From Candidatus Saccharicenans sp. (GTDB lineage Bacteria > Acidobacteriota > Aminicenantia > Aminicenantales > Saccharicenantaceae), in contig JASEFX010000024.1 of NCBI GenBank assembly GCA_030018265.1, positions 1-32,367 of the forward strand: 32,367 nucleotides of DNA, in the 5' to 3' direction. The number at the start of each line of letters is the position of its first letter. The stretch's first letter is position 1. The position numbers and the translations under genes are program-made. The notes beneath the pieces are model-generated. The model saw nothing but the letters and a program-made list of their open reading frames with translations, ran no database searches and had not been told where the DNA came from. Shown here one piece after another: positions 24,417 to 32,367 of this stretch.

Positions 24417-24974
24417 TCAGGCTTGCATTATTTCTTTTTCTTTGGCAGCAGCCATTTCCTCGGCCTGCTCAATGTACTGGTCAAGCAATTCCTGGAGTTT
24501 TTCCAGCCCCTGGAATTTATCGTCCTCAGTTATTTTTTTGTCCTTCTCCAGCTTTTCTATGTATTCCTTGCTCTCGCGTCTCATATTTCTGAGGACGGTC
24601 TTCTCCTCTTCCAGCATTTTGCCGACCTTTCTGGCCAGCTCCCGCCGCCTTTCCTCATCAAGAGGGGGTATCGGCACTTTGATCACCCGGCCATCGTTAA
24701 TCGGGTTGAAACCGAAATCGGAGGACCTGATGGCTTTTTCCACCGCTTCCATGATGGTGGGATCCCACGGCTGGACGGTTATCAGGGTTGGGTCAGGAAC
24801 ACCGATCGTGGCCACCTGATTGATCGGGGTCGGTGTCCCGTAATACATGACTTTAACATCTTCAAAAATGCTGATGTTGGCCCGTCCGGTTCTGAGCTTG
24901 CTTAGTTCCTTGCGGAAATGCTCGATGGAATTTTTCATCTTCTTTTCTGTTTCTTTCAGAACTTCTTTCACCAT
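24417..24974 (-). CDS. frr: Ribosome recycling factor
   Basis: The 185-residue length is the norm for RRF. The N-terminal helix with LRTGRANISIFEDVKVMYYGTPTPINQVA (26-54, in part), the PWDPTIMEAVEKAI motif and the NDGRVIKVPIPPLDEERRRELA block are all family hallmarks. With EF-G it splits the post-termination ribosome into subunits. A GGAGGGAAAAC site precedes the ATG. It is the last gene of the rplM-frr operon, 30 bases after pyrH. No hairpin terminator follows in the 95 bases to the convergent gene. Confidence 0.97.
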   Translation of the reverse strand: MVKEVLKETEKKMKNSIEHFRKELSKLRTGRANISIFEDVKVMYYGTPTPINQVATIGVPDPTLITVQPWDPTIMEAVEKAIRSSDFGFNPINDGRVIKVPIPPLDEERRRELARKVGKMLEEEKTVLRNMRRESKEYIEKLEKDKKITEDDKFQGLEKLQELLDQYIEQAEEMAAAKEKEIMQA

Positions 24975-25004
24975 GTTTTCCCTCCTGGTTCAAAATGAAA
25001 GAGC

Positions 25005-25724
25005 TCAGGAAACCATAGTCCCCACTTTCTCGCCAAGAATCGCCCTCTTGATGTTACCCGGGACATTAAGGTTAAAAACGATGATCGGCAGGTTGTTGTC
25101 TTTGCAGAGGATGATGGCGGTGCTGTCCATCACCTTCAATTCCTGTTGAATGACTTCGAGAAATTTTATCGAATCAAAGCGGGTGGCTCCGGCTTCGAGC
25201 ATCGGGTCGGCCGAATAAACCCCGTCCACTTTTGTCGCCTTCAGAATTACTTCAGCCTTTATTTCCAGAGCCCGGAGAACAGCAGCCGTATCTGTGGTGA
25301 AGTACGGGCTGCCCAGACCTGCGGTAAAGATAACCACCCGTCCCTTCTCTAGATGCCTGAGCACCCGGCGCCTGATAAAGGGTTCAGCTAAGGATCTTAT
25401 TTCGATGGCTGAGATCAGCCTGGTGGTAATCCCTTCTTTTTCCAGCGCATCCTGAAGGGCTATACCGTTGATAACGGTTGAAAGAAGTCCGATGTAATCG
25501 GCTGAAACCCGGTCCATTCCTTCGTTAACACCGTGAGCTCCCCGGAAAATATTTCCGCCACCAATCATGATGGCTACATCAACCCCGAGCTCCCGGACTT
25601 CTTTGATCTCCCGGGCTATTTCTCTTGTGCGCTTGAAATCGATACCGTAGGGCAAATCGCCAAGAAGAGCTTCCCCCGATAGTTTGATCAACACCCTTCT
25701 GTAGGCCGGCTTATCCTCGCCCAT
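25005..25724 (-). CDS. pyrH: UMP kinase
   Basis: The 239-residue protein of the amino-acid-kinase fold has the nucleotide-site motif KLSGEALLG (14-22) and GGGNIFRG (55-62). [20 protein letters not shown] helix and [20 protein letters not shown] follow, a combination specific to bacterial PyrH. It phosphorylates UMP to UDP in the cytoplasm and is usually hexameric and GTP-activated. It follows tsf by 15 bases. The start [10 protein letters not shown] precedes the first strand by a normal distance, though its ribosome site is weak. Confidence 0.97.
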   Translation of the reverse strand: MGEDKPAYRRVLIKLSGEALLGDLPYGIDFKRTREIAREIKEVRELGVDVAIMIGGGNIFRGAHGVNEGMDRVSADYIGLLSTVINGIALQDALEKEGITTRLISAIEIRSLAEPFIRRRVLRHLEKGRVVIFTAGLGSPYFTTDTAAVLRALEIKAEVILKATKVDGVYSADPMLEAGATRFDSIKFLEVIQQELKVMDSTAIILCKDNNLPIIVFNLNVPGNIKRAILGEKVGTMVS

Positions 25725-25739
25725 AATTTTTATCGCTTA

Positions 25740-26339
25740 TCAATATTTGCCTATTTCAAAGCGGACAAAACGTTTGATCCTGATATTCTCACCAAACTTG
25801 GAAATATGCATATTGACCAGGTCCTTCACCTTCATTTTATCATCCCTGATGTAGGGCTGGTCAAGCAGACAGACTTCCTCATAAAATTTAGCAAGCTTGC
25901 CTTCGACTATTTTCTCGATGATATGAGGCGGCTTGTTGGCATCCTGAAGCTGCGCTCTGATAATTTCTTTCTCTTTCTCGATCACATCAGCCGGAATGTC
26001 TTCAGGAGATATGTATTTTGGATTGGACGCAGCCACCTGCATGGCCAGGTTCTTCACCAGCTCTTTGAATTCTTCGTTTCTGGCAACAAAGTCCGTTTCG
26101 CAGTTAACCTCGATCAAAACCCCGATTCTGTTGGTGGCATGAACGTAGGCCCCGATTATTCCGTCGGCGGCGGTGCGCTCGGCTTTTTCCTGAGCCCGGG
26201 CATACCCTTTTTTCCTGAGAATCTCTATCGCTTTTTCCATATCACCGCCGGCTTCCTGGAGAGCTTCCTTGCACTCCATCATGCCAATGCCGGTTCTATC
26301 CCTCAAAGCTTTGACCTGTTCAGCCTTAATTTCAACCAT
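25740..26339 (-). CDS. tsf: Elongation factor Ts (short form)
   Basis: The 199-residue protein has a UBA-like N-terminal helical domain (6-45, with [13 protein letters not shown]) and the core motif [10 protein letters not shown] (79-88), whose Thr-Asp-Phe-Val segment displaces the EF-Tu nucleotide. The family's longer members (about 280 residues in E. coli) carry a duplicated core. This one has a single core subdomain, as in Thermus-like short forms. It exchanges GDP for GTP on EF-Tu. AAAGGAG lies just upstream of the ATG, and the gene follows rpsB by 24 bases. Confidence 0.96.
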   Translation of the reverse strand: MVEIKAEQVKALRDRTGIGMMECKEALQEAGGDMEKAIEILRKKGYARAQEKAERTAADGIIGAYVHATNRIGVLIEVNCETDFVARNEEFKELVKNLAMQVAASNPKYISPEDIPADVIEKEKEIIRAQLQDANKPPHIIEKIVEGKLAKFYEEVCLLDQPYIRDDKMKVKDLVNMHISKFGENIRIKRFVRFEIGKY

Positions 26340-26363
26340 TTTTATCTCCTTTATTCAACCTGT

Positions 26364-27149
26364 CTATTCTTTTTGTTCTTCAGAATCATCTGTCAGGACT
26401 GTCTCCTGAGCCGTCTCTTCGCCAGCAGCTTCTTCCTTCTTCTCTTCCATCATTCCCTGCGCCAGCCGGGCTTTTTTGCCTTCTATGATGGCTTCCGCCA
26501 CTTTGGAGGCAAAAAGTTCTATGGCTCTGACTGCATCGTCGTTGCCGGGAATCGGATAATCTATACCTTCTGGATCACCGTTGGTATCCACCACTGCCAC
26601 TATCGGAATACGCATTTTTTGCGCTTCGGTGATGGCAATCTCTTCCTTGGAGGAGTCTATGACAAAAATGGCTCCGGGCAGTTCAGTCAGGTTTTTAATT
26701 CCTCCCAGGTTTTTCTGAAGTTTTCTATAAAGCTTTTCTTTCCGGGACTGTTCCTTCTTCGATAGAAGCTCCCAGCGACCGTCTTCCCGCATCTCCTCGA
26801 GTTCCAGCAGTTTCTCCACGCTCCTGCGGATTACCTTAAAATTGGTCAGGAGTCCACCCAGCCAGCGTTGATTGACATAGCAGGATTCGCACTTCAGCGC
26901 ATAATCCCGGATAATGTCCTGCGCCTGCTTCTTGGTACCTACAAACAGAATCTGCTTGCCGCTTTCTGCCACGCTCCGGACAAACTGCAGGGCTTCCTTG
27001 AAATTCTTGATTGTTTTCTGCAGGTCGATTATGTAAATGCCGTTTCTCTGCCCGAAGATGTATTCCTTCATCTTCGGATTCCAGCGTCGGGTCTGGTGGC
27101 CGAAATGAACACCAGCTTCCAAAAGCTCTTTCATCGTTACTGAGACCAA
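26364..27149 (-). CDS. rpsB: 30S ribosomal protein S2
   Basis: The 261-residue S2 protein has the signature [21 protein letters not shown] (in part) and [17 protein letters not shown]. It also has [15 protein letters not shown] (near 90-104) and the closing [13 protein letters not shown] helix. S2 binds the 30S neck near S1. The start is TTG 27149, seven bases after GGAGG; the internal ATG at 27134 (MKELLEAG) lacks such a site. Some 25 acidic residues extend the C-terminus, ending in EEQKE. It lies between rpsI and tsf in the operon. Confidence 0.97.
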   Translation of the reverse strand: MVSVTMKELLEAGVHFGHQTRRWNPKMKEYIFGQRNGIYIIDLQKTIKNFKEALQFVRSVAESGKQILFVGTKKQAQDIIRDYALKCESCYVNQRWLGGLLTNFKVIRRSVEKLLELEEMREDGRWELLSKKEQSRKEKLYRKLQKNLGGIKNLTELPGAIFVIDSSKEEIAITEAQKMRIPIVAVVDTNGDPEGIDYPIPGNDDAVRAIELFASKVAEAIIEGKKARLAQGMMEEKKEEAAGEETAQETVLTDDSEEQKE

Positions 27150-27173
27150 AGGACTTCCTCCCTTTCCCGAACT

Positions 27174-27578
27174 TTATCTCTTATGATACTGCGGTGCCTT
27201 TCGGGCAGCCAGCAGACCGTATTTCTTGCGTTCTTTAACGCGGGCATCCCTGGTTATCAGGTTAGCTTTCCGGAGAACTCCTTTGAGCTCCCGGTTGAAC
27301 TCGACCAGCGCCCGGGCAATACCCAGACGGATCGCTTCGGCCTGTCCTCTCACTCCTCCGCCCTCAACTCTCAGGAAGATATCGAACTTGTTCTCCATCT
27401 CGGTTATCATCAACGGCTGTCGGATAGCATACCGCAGGGATTCAAGGCTGAAATAATCAGCAAACGGGCGAAGCCTTTTGTTGACTACCAGGGTGATATC
27501 GCCTTTACCCGGTCTCAGATAAACACGGGCTATGGCGTTTTTTCTTTTACCGGTTCCGTAATATTGAATCAGACTCAA
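27174..27578 (-). CDS. rpsI: 30S ribosomal protein S9
   Basis: The 134-residue protein begins YYGTGKRKNAIARVYLRPG and ends with a basic KKYGLLAARKAPQYHKR tail. This tail reaches the P-site tRNA, as in all S9 proteins. The GGGVRGQAEAIRLGIARAL block is also diagnostic. Translation starts at TTG 27578, three to four bases after AGGAGG. It is 8 bases downstream of rplM, the conserved pair. Confidence 0.97.
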   Translation of the reverse strand: MSLIQYYGTGKRKNAIARVYLRPGKGDITLVVNKRLRPFADYFSLESLRYAIRQPLMITEMENKFDIFLRVEGGGVRGQAEAIRLGIARALVEFNRELKGVLRKANLITRDARVKERKKYGLLAARKAPQYHKR

Positions 27579-27586
27579 GGTGCCTC

Positions 27587-28018
27587 CTAAGCAAGCTTGT
27601 ATTCTTCTGGATTCTGGGCCTGATGCGGATGCTCAGGGCCACGATAAACTTTCAATTTCTTGATAATCGCCCGGCCGAGCTTGTTCTTCGGAATCATTCC
27701 CCAGACCGCTTTCCTGATTACTTCCTCCGGTTTGCTTTCGAGTAGCTCCTTGAGCTTCCTCTCCTTAAGACCGCCGGGATAGAGTGAATGATGATAATAA
27801 ATCTTATCTTCCAGCTTGTTTCCGGTAACCTTGATTTTCTCGGCGTTGATCACCACCACAAAATCCCCGACGTCAACGTTGGGAGCAAACTGGGGTTTAT
27901 TCTTGCCCCTCAACAGAACGGCGATCTGAGCAGCCAGACGACCGAGAACCTGGCCTTCGGCGTTTATCAGCCACCACTTCCGTTGAACTTCGTCTTTTTT
28001 AGGATGATAAGTCTTCAT
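27587..28018 (-). CDS. rplM: 50S ribosomal protein L13
   Basis: The 143-residue protein shows the L13 pattern: [17 protein letters not shown], then [13 protein letters not shown] and [15 protein letters not shown]. It closes with the [24 protein letters not shown] block. L13 is an early-assembly 50S protein. The gene is first in the operon rplM-rpsI-rpsB-tsf-pyrH-frr and is served by a consensus promoter about 50 bases upstream. Its ribosome site (AAGG) is weak. Confidence 0.97.
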   Translation of the reverse strand: MKTYHPKKDEVQRKWWLINAEGQVLGRLAAQIAVLLRGKNKPQFAPNVDVGDFVVVINAEKIKVTGNKLEDKIYYHHSLYPGGLKERKLKELLESKPEEVIRKAVWGMIPKNKLGRAIIKKLKVYRGPEHPHQAQNPEEYKLA

Positions 28019-28066
28019 TGTTCAACCTTGCCTTTACAGAAAAAAATATGGCTAATTTGATGAATA

Positions 28067-28095
28067 AAGATACTAAATAATGGCTAAATTGTCAA
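28067..28095 (-). promoter_or_regulatory. Promoter of the rplM-frr translation operon
   Basis: On the minus strand a perfect TTGACA (28090-28095) and TATCTT (28067-28072) are spaced by exactly 17 bases. The start point near 28060 leaves a leader of about 42 bases before rplM. Direct copies of ATGGCTAA-TTG lie within the spacer and just after the start point. Confidence 0.62.
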
Positions 28096-28147
28096 CCGGC
28101 AGAGGCTTATAATTTTACTCTCATCCACACGTAAATTCAAGCCATGA

Positions 28148-28819
28148 TTAAACATAATAGAAACGGCGCCGTCTTTTCACACTCTTGAGAATCAGCCCCG
28201 CCCCGGCCAGAAAGCCTCCTATATGGGCGAACCAGGCCACCCCGCCCCCCATCCCGATGTTGGAAATCTGAAGAATAAACCATAAGCCAAGCAGAATCCA
28301 TGCGGGCACGTATACAATAGTAAAATAAAAAAACAGGAAAACCAGGGTTTTAACCCTGGCCGACGGAAAAAGCACAAAATAAGCTCCGAGAAGACCGGCA
28401 ATAGCTCCGCTGGCGCCGATCATCGGAATTTTAGAGCCAGGGTAAACAGCTACCTGAATCAGAGAGGCCAGCAGCCCGCAGGCGAGATAGAAAAAAATGA
28501 ATTTTACCGGCCCCAGGAAATCCTCCACGTTATTTCCGAAAATCCACAGATAGAGCATGTTACCTGCCAGATGCAGCAGGCTGCCGTGGAGAAACATCCC
28601 GGTTATCAGGCTCAGCGGCCAGAATATTCTGGGAACAGGCACTGCCGGTTGCCAGTGGGTAATTTCATAGGGAATTATGCCAAATTTCAGGACATAGTAT
28701 TCCAGGCCCTGAGGGGAAATAACCTGGTAAACAAACACCAGGCAATTTATGGCAATCAGGATGAGCGTGATGATCGGAAACCTGGAGGTGGGATTCTCGT
28801 CTTTCAGCGGAATAAACAT
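28148..28819 (-). CDS. Rhomboid-family intramembrane serine protease
   Basis: The 223-residue protein has six predicted membrane helices. Its MFIPLKDENP N-terminus is typical of one bacterial rhomboid subfamily. The HGSLLHLAGNM motif (78-88; His83 and Asn87) stabilises the oxyanion. The catalytic dyad is Ser137 in GASGAIAG and His199 in AHIGGFLAG. Rhomboids cut transmembrane substrates inside the bilayer. The start codon stands only two bases after the T-tract of the terminator of the upstream TPR gene and has no Shine-Dalgarno. Its substrate is unknown. The basic KRRRRF tail lies on the cytoplasmic side. Confidence 0.92.
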   Translation of the reverse strand: MFIPLKDENPTSRFPIITLILIAINCLVFVYQVISPQGLEYYVLKFGIIPYEITHWQPAVPVPRIFWPLSLITGMFLHGSLLHLAGNMLYLWIFGNNVEDFLGPVKFIFFYLACGLLASLIQVAVYPGSKIPMIGASGAIAGLLGAYFVLFPSARVKTLVFLFFYFTIVYVPAWILLGLWFILQISNIGMGGGVAWFAHIGGFLAGAGLILKSVKRRRRFYYV

Positions 28820-28821
28820 TT

Positions 28822-28861
28822 AGAAAACAAAAAGGGGCAGAGTTAAGTCCCCTGCCCCTTT
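28822..28861 (-). terminator. Rho-independent terminator of the TPR lipoprotein gene
   Basis: A perfect ten-base stem AAAGGGGCAG/CTGCCCCTTT (28831-28840 with 28852-28861) closes an 11-base loop. On the minus strand it is followed by TTGTTTTC. It lies 15 bases past the TPR stop codon and directly before the rhomboid start codon at 28819. Confidence 0.86.
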
Positions 28862-28876
28862 ATGAAATTCAGGCTA

Positions 28877-29887
28877 TTATTTAACTCCTTTGAGCTCTTC
28901 CTCAAGTTTCTTCTTCTCAGCCGCTCTCTTTCTCAGTTCCTGGAATCTTTCCAGGTTTCTATCAGCTTCAGCGTTATAACGGGCTTCCTTGTCAGGCTCG
29001 AGCCTGGCCAGCACACTCTTGTAGAGAACGCTCAGCCAGCTGTAAGGTTCCGGATAATTGGGATCCAGGTCCCGAGCTTTTTCTATGGCCTTTAAGGCGT
29101 CGCGGGCGATGGCCAGCCTCTCGGCCTCCGGTCTGAACTGAAAACGGTAAGCCCGGCTCCAGCGATTAACACCCTTGGCCAGCCAGGCTTGTGGATTTTC
29201 CGGGTCAAGAGTTATTCTCATTTCCCAGAACATATTAGCCTTATCGAAGTTTTCCATAGCCTGCTCTGGATTCTGCTCTGAAACCGGGAGGTGTTCATAG
29301 TAATTGGCAGCATAGGCATAACCCATCGGATTTTCCGGGTCCGCTTCTATACGACGCAGGTACATGCTCTCTGCCAGTCTGGCCGCTTCAGGAATTTCTC
29401 CAGCATACCGGCTGTAAAATTCGGCTACAACGTAGAAATTGTCCATGTTCTGCGGGTCAAGCTCCAGAACACGAAGATAAAGTTTTTCAGCTTCTTTAAA
29501 CATTCTCAACTTATCGTACATATCGCCGAGAGAAAGCACGACGTCCTTGTTCCGGGGATCGATTTCCAGAGCTTTGTTCAGGGCCTCTATGGCTTTCTGA
29601 GCGAACTCTTTGTTAAGAGGAGTGTCAACTCCGGGCTTAAAAAGCTGCTTGTAACTTTCGCCAATATACCGATACGCCTGAACCAGGTCAGGCCGGTACT
29701 TTAATGCCAGTTCATATTCGGCCACCGCATTACGGTATTTACCCTCTTTGAACAGGGTGTTAGCTCTTTTGAAGTGATAGTTTGCCTTTAAATTGCTAAC
29801 CTTTAGCTTCTCGCAACTGGTGGCGGTTACAAGAACAGCTAAGGCCAGAAGGATAACTGCCAGGCTGTTTATCCTCTTGCGAGACAT
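28877..29887 (-). CDS. TPR-repeat lipoprotein
   Basis: I place the start at ATG 29887 (MSRKRIN), five bases after GGAGG. An upstream in-frame start at 29914 lies before the ribosome site and is less likely. The product is 336 residues. A lipoprotein signal (about 6-24) ends in TATSC, giving a likely lipidated Cys. At least six tetratricopeptide repeats follow, for example AVAEYELALKYRPDLVQAYRYIGE, ALNKALEIDPRNKDVVLSLGDMY and AEKLYLRVLELDPQNMDNFYVVAEFY (in part). A charged C-terminal coil (KKLEEELKGVK) closes it. It should act as a periplasmic or outer-membrane scaffold. It is transcribed from its own promoter and closed by its own terminator, so it appears monocistronic. Confidence 0.87.
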   Translation of the reverse strand: MSRKRINSLAVILLALAVLVTATSCEKLKVSNLKANYHFKRANTLFKEGKYRNAVAEYELALKYRPDLVQAYRYIGESYKQLFKPGVDTPLNKEFAQKAIEALNKALEIDPRNKDVVLSLGDMYDKLRMFKEAEKLYLRVLELDPQNMDNFYVVAEFYSRYAGEIPEAARLAESMYLRRIEADPENPMGYAYAANYYEHLPVSEQNPEQAMENFDKANMFWEMRITLDPENPQAWLAKGVNRWSRAYRFQFRPEAERLAIARDALKAIEKARDLDPNYPEPYSWLSVLYKSVLARLEPDKEARYNAEADRNLERFQELRKRAAEKKKLEEELKGVK

Positions 29888-29924
29888 AATGACCTCCTTA
29901 AATTCTGGTCTCAAGTAAGGTTAT

Positions 29925-29953
29925 TTTATATAAGATTAAGCGTGTAAAGTCAA
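29925..29953 (-). promoter_or_regulatory. Promoter of the TPR lipoprotein gene
   Basis: On the minus strand TTGACT (29948-29953) and TATAAA (29925-29930) are separated by exactly 17 bases. The start point near 29918 gives a leader of about 31 bases that ends in the GGAGG ribosome site. Confidence 0.68.
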
Positions 29954-30042
29954 GAAAAAATGAAATTTTGCCGTCTTCCGAAGATGAATTTAACAGGCAG
30001 CCAATCATGATAACCTTGCAGAATTAATCTTTCCCTTACGCT

Positions 30043-31374
30043 TTAACCTTTCTTTATGATAAACCTCACCGGCGTCCCGACAAAACCAAAATACCGACGA
30101 AAAGCATCCTCCAGGAATTTTTCATAGGCAGGCTCGAGGACCGCTGACCGGTGTCCGAAAAAAATAAACGTGGGGGGCCTGACAGTTCTCTGCACCACAT
30201 ACTTTATCTTCAGCTGAAGTCCGTCCCTGGTTTTAGGCGGGTAATCCCGTGAAAATTTCTCCCAGAACTTATTAAGCTCCGAAGTGCTGGCCTTTTTTGA
30301 AGCCGAAGCATAAACTTCTTCAGCCAGGTCAAGTATTTTTACCACCCGCTGTCCGGTCAGAGCGGAAACGAATATCAGAGGCGCATAATCGACGAAATGC
30401 AGCCGGCTGAACACATGATTGCGCACTTCCACGGGGTTAACTTTCTGTTTTTCTGCCAGGTCCCATTTGTTAAGAGCGATCAGCATCGGTTTCCCCGATT
30501 TATAGGCCAGACTGGCGATATGGGCATCCTGGCGGGTGGGAAATTCCTGGATGTCCAGAACCAGGCAGATGACGTCCGCTTCCCTGATATTTTTCTGTGC
30601 GCGGATAATCCCTGCCTTTTCCCGCGAATCCCTGGTGCCGCTGAATTTTCTGATGCCGGCAGTGTCAATCAGACAGTAAGTTTTTTTATTCCGGACAATC
30701 AGCGTATCCACGCTATCCCTGGTCGTGCCGGGAATTTCTGAAACCAGGAGTCTCTCTTCTCCGCAAAGCCTGTTCACCAGCGAAGATTTGCCAACGTTTA
30801 TCCGGCCAACTATGGCAATTTTTAAGGTACGTTCTGTTTCGCTGGCTTCGGTTGCTTCCCCCGGAACCGGCGGCAGCATTTCTTTAATTTTTTCTTTCAG
30901 GTACTCAAGGTTGAGTTTGTGTTCGGCAGAAATGGTTATAAGTTCTTCCACCCCGAGACGGTAATAATCTGAAAGGTCAGGTTCCTGTTCCGGTGTGTCT
31001 ATTTTGTTCACCACCACCAGCATCGACCGATTGTATTTTTTTATTTCTCTGAAGAGCTCCTCCTCTCCAGGAGAGAGAGGCCTTTTACTATCGAGTAAAA
31101 AAATCAGCAGGTCGGCCGATTGTGCCGCCTCCAGCGCTTTTTCCTTTACCCTGGCTGAAATTGGATCCACCAGACTGTCGGCAAACCCGCCGGTATCCAC
31201 CAGCAAAAATTTTCGGTCGTCTATCTTAACTACCCCGGTGATCAGATCCCTGGTCATTCCGGGCAGCGAATGAACCAGAGCTTTTCGCTGCCCCAGCAAG
31301 CGGTTGAAAAGAGTGGATTTGCCGACGTTCGGATAGCCGATGATGACTACCCTGGGTAATTTATCCTTTTTCAT
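30043..31374 (-). CDS. der: Ribosome-associated double GTPase Der (EngA)
   Basis: The 443-residue protein has two tandem GTPase domains. The first P-loop is GYPNVGKS (13-20) with DTGG (60-63) and NKID (123-126). The second is GRINVGKS (190-197) with DTAG and NKWD. A KH-like C-terminal domain (about 355-443) includes NKFWEKFSRDYPPKTRDGLQLK in parts and the final GFVGTPVRFIIKKG. Der is essential for 50S subunit assembly. The gene follows the GerMN gene by 17 bases on the same strand and may share its transcript. Confidence 0.97.
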   Translation of the reverse strand: MKKDKLPRVVIIGYPNVGKSTLFNRLLGQRKALVHSLPGMTRDLITGVVKIDDRKFLLVDTGGFADSLVDPISARVKEKALEAAQSADLLIFLLDSKRPLSPGEEELFREIKKYNRSMLVVVNKIDTPEQEPDLSDYYRLGVEELITISAEHKLNLEYLKEKIKEMLPPVPGEATEASETERTLKIAIVGRINVGKSSLVNRLCGEERLLVSEIPGTTRDSVDTLIVRNKKTYCLIDTAGIRKFSGTRDSREKAGIIRAQKNIREADVICLVLDIQEFPTRQDAHIASLAYKSGKPMLIALNKWDLAEKQKVNPVEVRNHVFSRLHFVDYAPLIFVSALTGQRVVKILDLAEEVYASASKKASTSELNKFWEKFSRDYPPKTRDGLQLKIKYVVQRTVRPPTFIFFGHRSAVLEPAYEKFLEDAFRRYFGFVGTPVRFIIKKG

Positions 31375-31391
31375 CTTCGAAATTCAGAAAT

Positions 31392-31976
31392 TCACCTGGT
31401 TACCAGGGAATAATCCGGATTAAAAGGCCGCGACAGGTCGACGTGACCGCCAAGAGTTTCTCTTTCGTTACCTTCAACCAATAAACTCACTCTTTTTATG
31501 TTCTTGAAGTTGTAAGCGAGCGAATTCACGATAGAATAAACAGCCGCCATTTCTCCTGATGATCCGTAGTAACTGGCCTGAAGCACCTGGCGGCTGAGGT
31601 CCACGTAAGCGGTTCCGTCATCAGTGATAAAAACCTGCCTCACCCGCGTGGTCTCGGGCAGCACACTCAAAAAACCTGTTTTTGAACCTCTGATAAGCTC
31701 TTCCACGAGCGCTCTGGCTTCTTCCCCGGGGGTGGAAACGGGGATTTCCCTTTCTTCTGGATGAAGAAGATTGTCCGCTTCCGATAAAAAGAAAAGGGTG
31801 ACCTTCTTCATCTTAATTTCACCGGTCGGTCCGGCGGAAGTGGTCACCGCTGAAGGCTTTTCCGGATGTTTAATTTTTTCCTGGTAACCAATTCCGAAAA
31901 AGAAAATAATCATCACCACCGCCAGAATTGCCAGCAAAACAATCGTGGTAGCTAATTTTTTCTTCTTGCGCTTCAT
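31392..31976 (-). CDS. GerMN-domain membrane protein
   Basis: The 194-residue protein has a basic N-terminus, one membrane segment (about 9-28) and a GerMN (sporulation/spore germination) domain (about 58-175). Hallmarks are the PGEEARALVEELIRG helix, DGTAYVDLSRQVL, SIVNSLAYNFKNIKRVSLLVEG and the final PFNPDYSLV. The domain occurs in non-spore-formers too, usually near peptidoglycan enzymes, and is thought to bind cell-wall structures. Its ATG overlaps the stop codon of the amidase gene by four bases, so the two are translationally coupled and probably act together at the cell wall. Confidence 0.88.
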   Translation of the reverse strand: MKRKKKKLATTIVLLAILAVVMIIFFFGIGYQEKIKHPEKPSAVTTSAGPTGEIKMKKVTLFFLSEADNLLHPEEREIPVSTPGEEARALVEELIRGSKTGFLSVLPETTRVRQVFITDDGTAYVDLSRQVLQASYYGSSGEMAAVYSIVNSLAYNFKNIKRVSLLVEGNERETLGGHVDLSRPFNPDYSLVTR

Positions 31977-32367
31977 GGTTTCTCGTAAAGCTGCAGAAAT
32001 TTATTCAGGCCGCGGTATATGGCTTCGGCCACGGTCATCTGAAACTCTTCTGATTGCAGTTTCTTTTCCTCTTCCGGGTTGGTGATAAAAGCAACTTCCA
32101 CCAGAATCGCCGGGCAGGCAACGCCGGTCAGCACCTTGAAAGGAGCCTGTTTGACTCCGCGATTCCTGGTATTCAAAAGCTCATTAAGTTCAAGCTGGAC
32201 AAACTCAGCCAGCTGGCTGCTCTGTTTCAGGTAGGCAGACTGAGCCATATCCCAGAGGATTAGCTTCAGGTCATCAAAATCTTTCTCCGGCACACGGTTT
32301 CCCAGTTCTTCCGAATTGTTTTCAAAATAGGCCAGTCGCCTCGATTCCTCATCTGTAGCATTAAAAC
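31973..32367 (-). CDS. N-acetylmuramoyl-L-alanine amidase, C-terminal part (5' partial)
   Basis: The reading frame is open to the right edge, so the N-terminal half is outside. The visible 131 residues begin FNATDEESRRLAYFEN, typical of amidase_3-type enzymes. They include the VLTGVACPAILVEVAFITNPEEE strand (in parts), whose glutamate (VEVAF) is the expected catalytic or zinc-linked residue, and a helical end (VAEAIYRGLNKFL). These enzymes cut the amide bond between MurNAc and L-Ala in the periplasm, usually for cell separation. The upstream zinc-binding histidines lie outside the window. It overlaps the GerMN gene by four bases. Confidence 0.9.
   Translation of the reverse strand, partial: FNATDEESRRLAYFENNSEELGNRVPEKDFDDLKLILWDMAQSAYLKQSSQLAEFVQLELNELLNTRNRGVKQAPFKVLTGVACPAILVEVAFITNPEEEKKLQSEEFQMTVAEAIYRGLNKFLQLYEKP

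Overview
The window reads as an ordinary chromosomal segment of a Gram-negative bacterium. Evidence for an outer membrane is a TonB-receptor-like barrel, LolA, a TolC-type channel with an RND pump, and several exported or lipoprotein TPR proteins. The Oar-like receptor with an N-terminal carboxypeptidase-regulatory-like domain, the GWxTD protein, the eRF1-like baeRF protein and the short EF-Ts together resemble Acidobacteriota, perhaps Aminicenantia-like lineages. That placement is an inference from gene content; no marker was aligned. Base composition looks close to 50% GC by eye. No IS element, prophage, CRISPR array or plasmid function was seen, and no gene-free stretch exceeds 300 bases (the largest is about 190).

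Layout. 1-8.2 kb: the C-terminal part of a ROK sugar kinase/repressor and a large TonB-receptor-like protein (+); a GWxTD protein and a radical SAM enzyme (-), the latter directly downstream of a tRNA-Leu(CAG); an atypical RDD membrane protein and a baeRF/Vms1-like protein (+). 8.3-10.5 kb: an exported LamG/FN3/metallophosphoesterase protein (-). 10.6-17.1 kb: a compact operon, TetR regulator > TolC-like > membrane-fusion lipoprotein > RND permease (-), with a strong terminator, a consensus promoter and a palindromic operator candidate; an unknown exported protein diverges from it (+). 17.8-20.4 kb: a metallo-beta-lactamase-fold hydrolase and XerD (-), facing a pair made of an unknown protein and an AMMECR1-family protein (+). 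20.4-24.3 kb: a TPR protein (-) and a probable operon lolA > ECF sigma > zinc-finger anti-sigma > bactofilin-like membrane protein (+), in which the last three genes overlap by four bases each. 24.4-28.0 kb: the translation operon rplM-rpsI-rpsB-tsf-pyrH-frr (-). 28.1-32.4 kb: a rhomboid protease, a TPR lipoprotein, the GTPase Der, a GerMN lipid-anchored or membrane protein and the C-terminal part of a peptidoglycan amidase, all (-).

How it fits together. Most functions concern building and protecting the envelope (LolA, sigma/anti-sigma, bactofilin-like protein, efflux pump, amidase, GerMN, rhomboid) and making ribosomes (the L13-S9-S2-Ts operon, RRF, Der, tRNA-Leu, the baeRF protein). The most promising less-described units are the lolA/ECF/anti-sigma/bactofilin-like cluster, the baeRF protein whose GGQ-like loop lacks glutamine, the phosphoesterase with a changed GNHD motif, and the shared divergent promoter of the efflux operon. 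All functional calls rest on reading motifs in the translated sequence; no database search was run.
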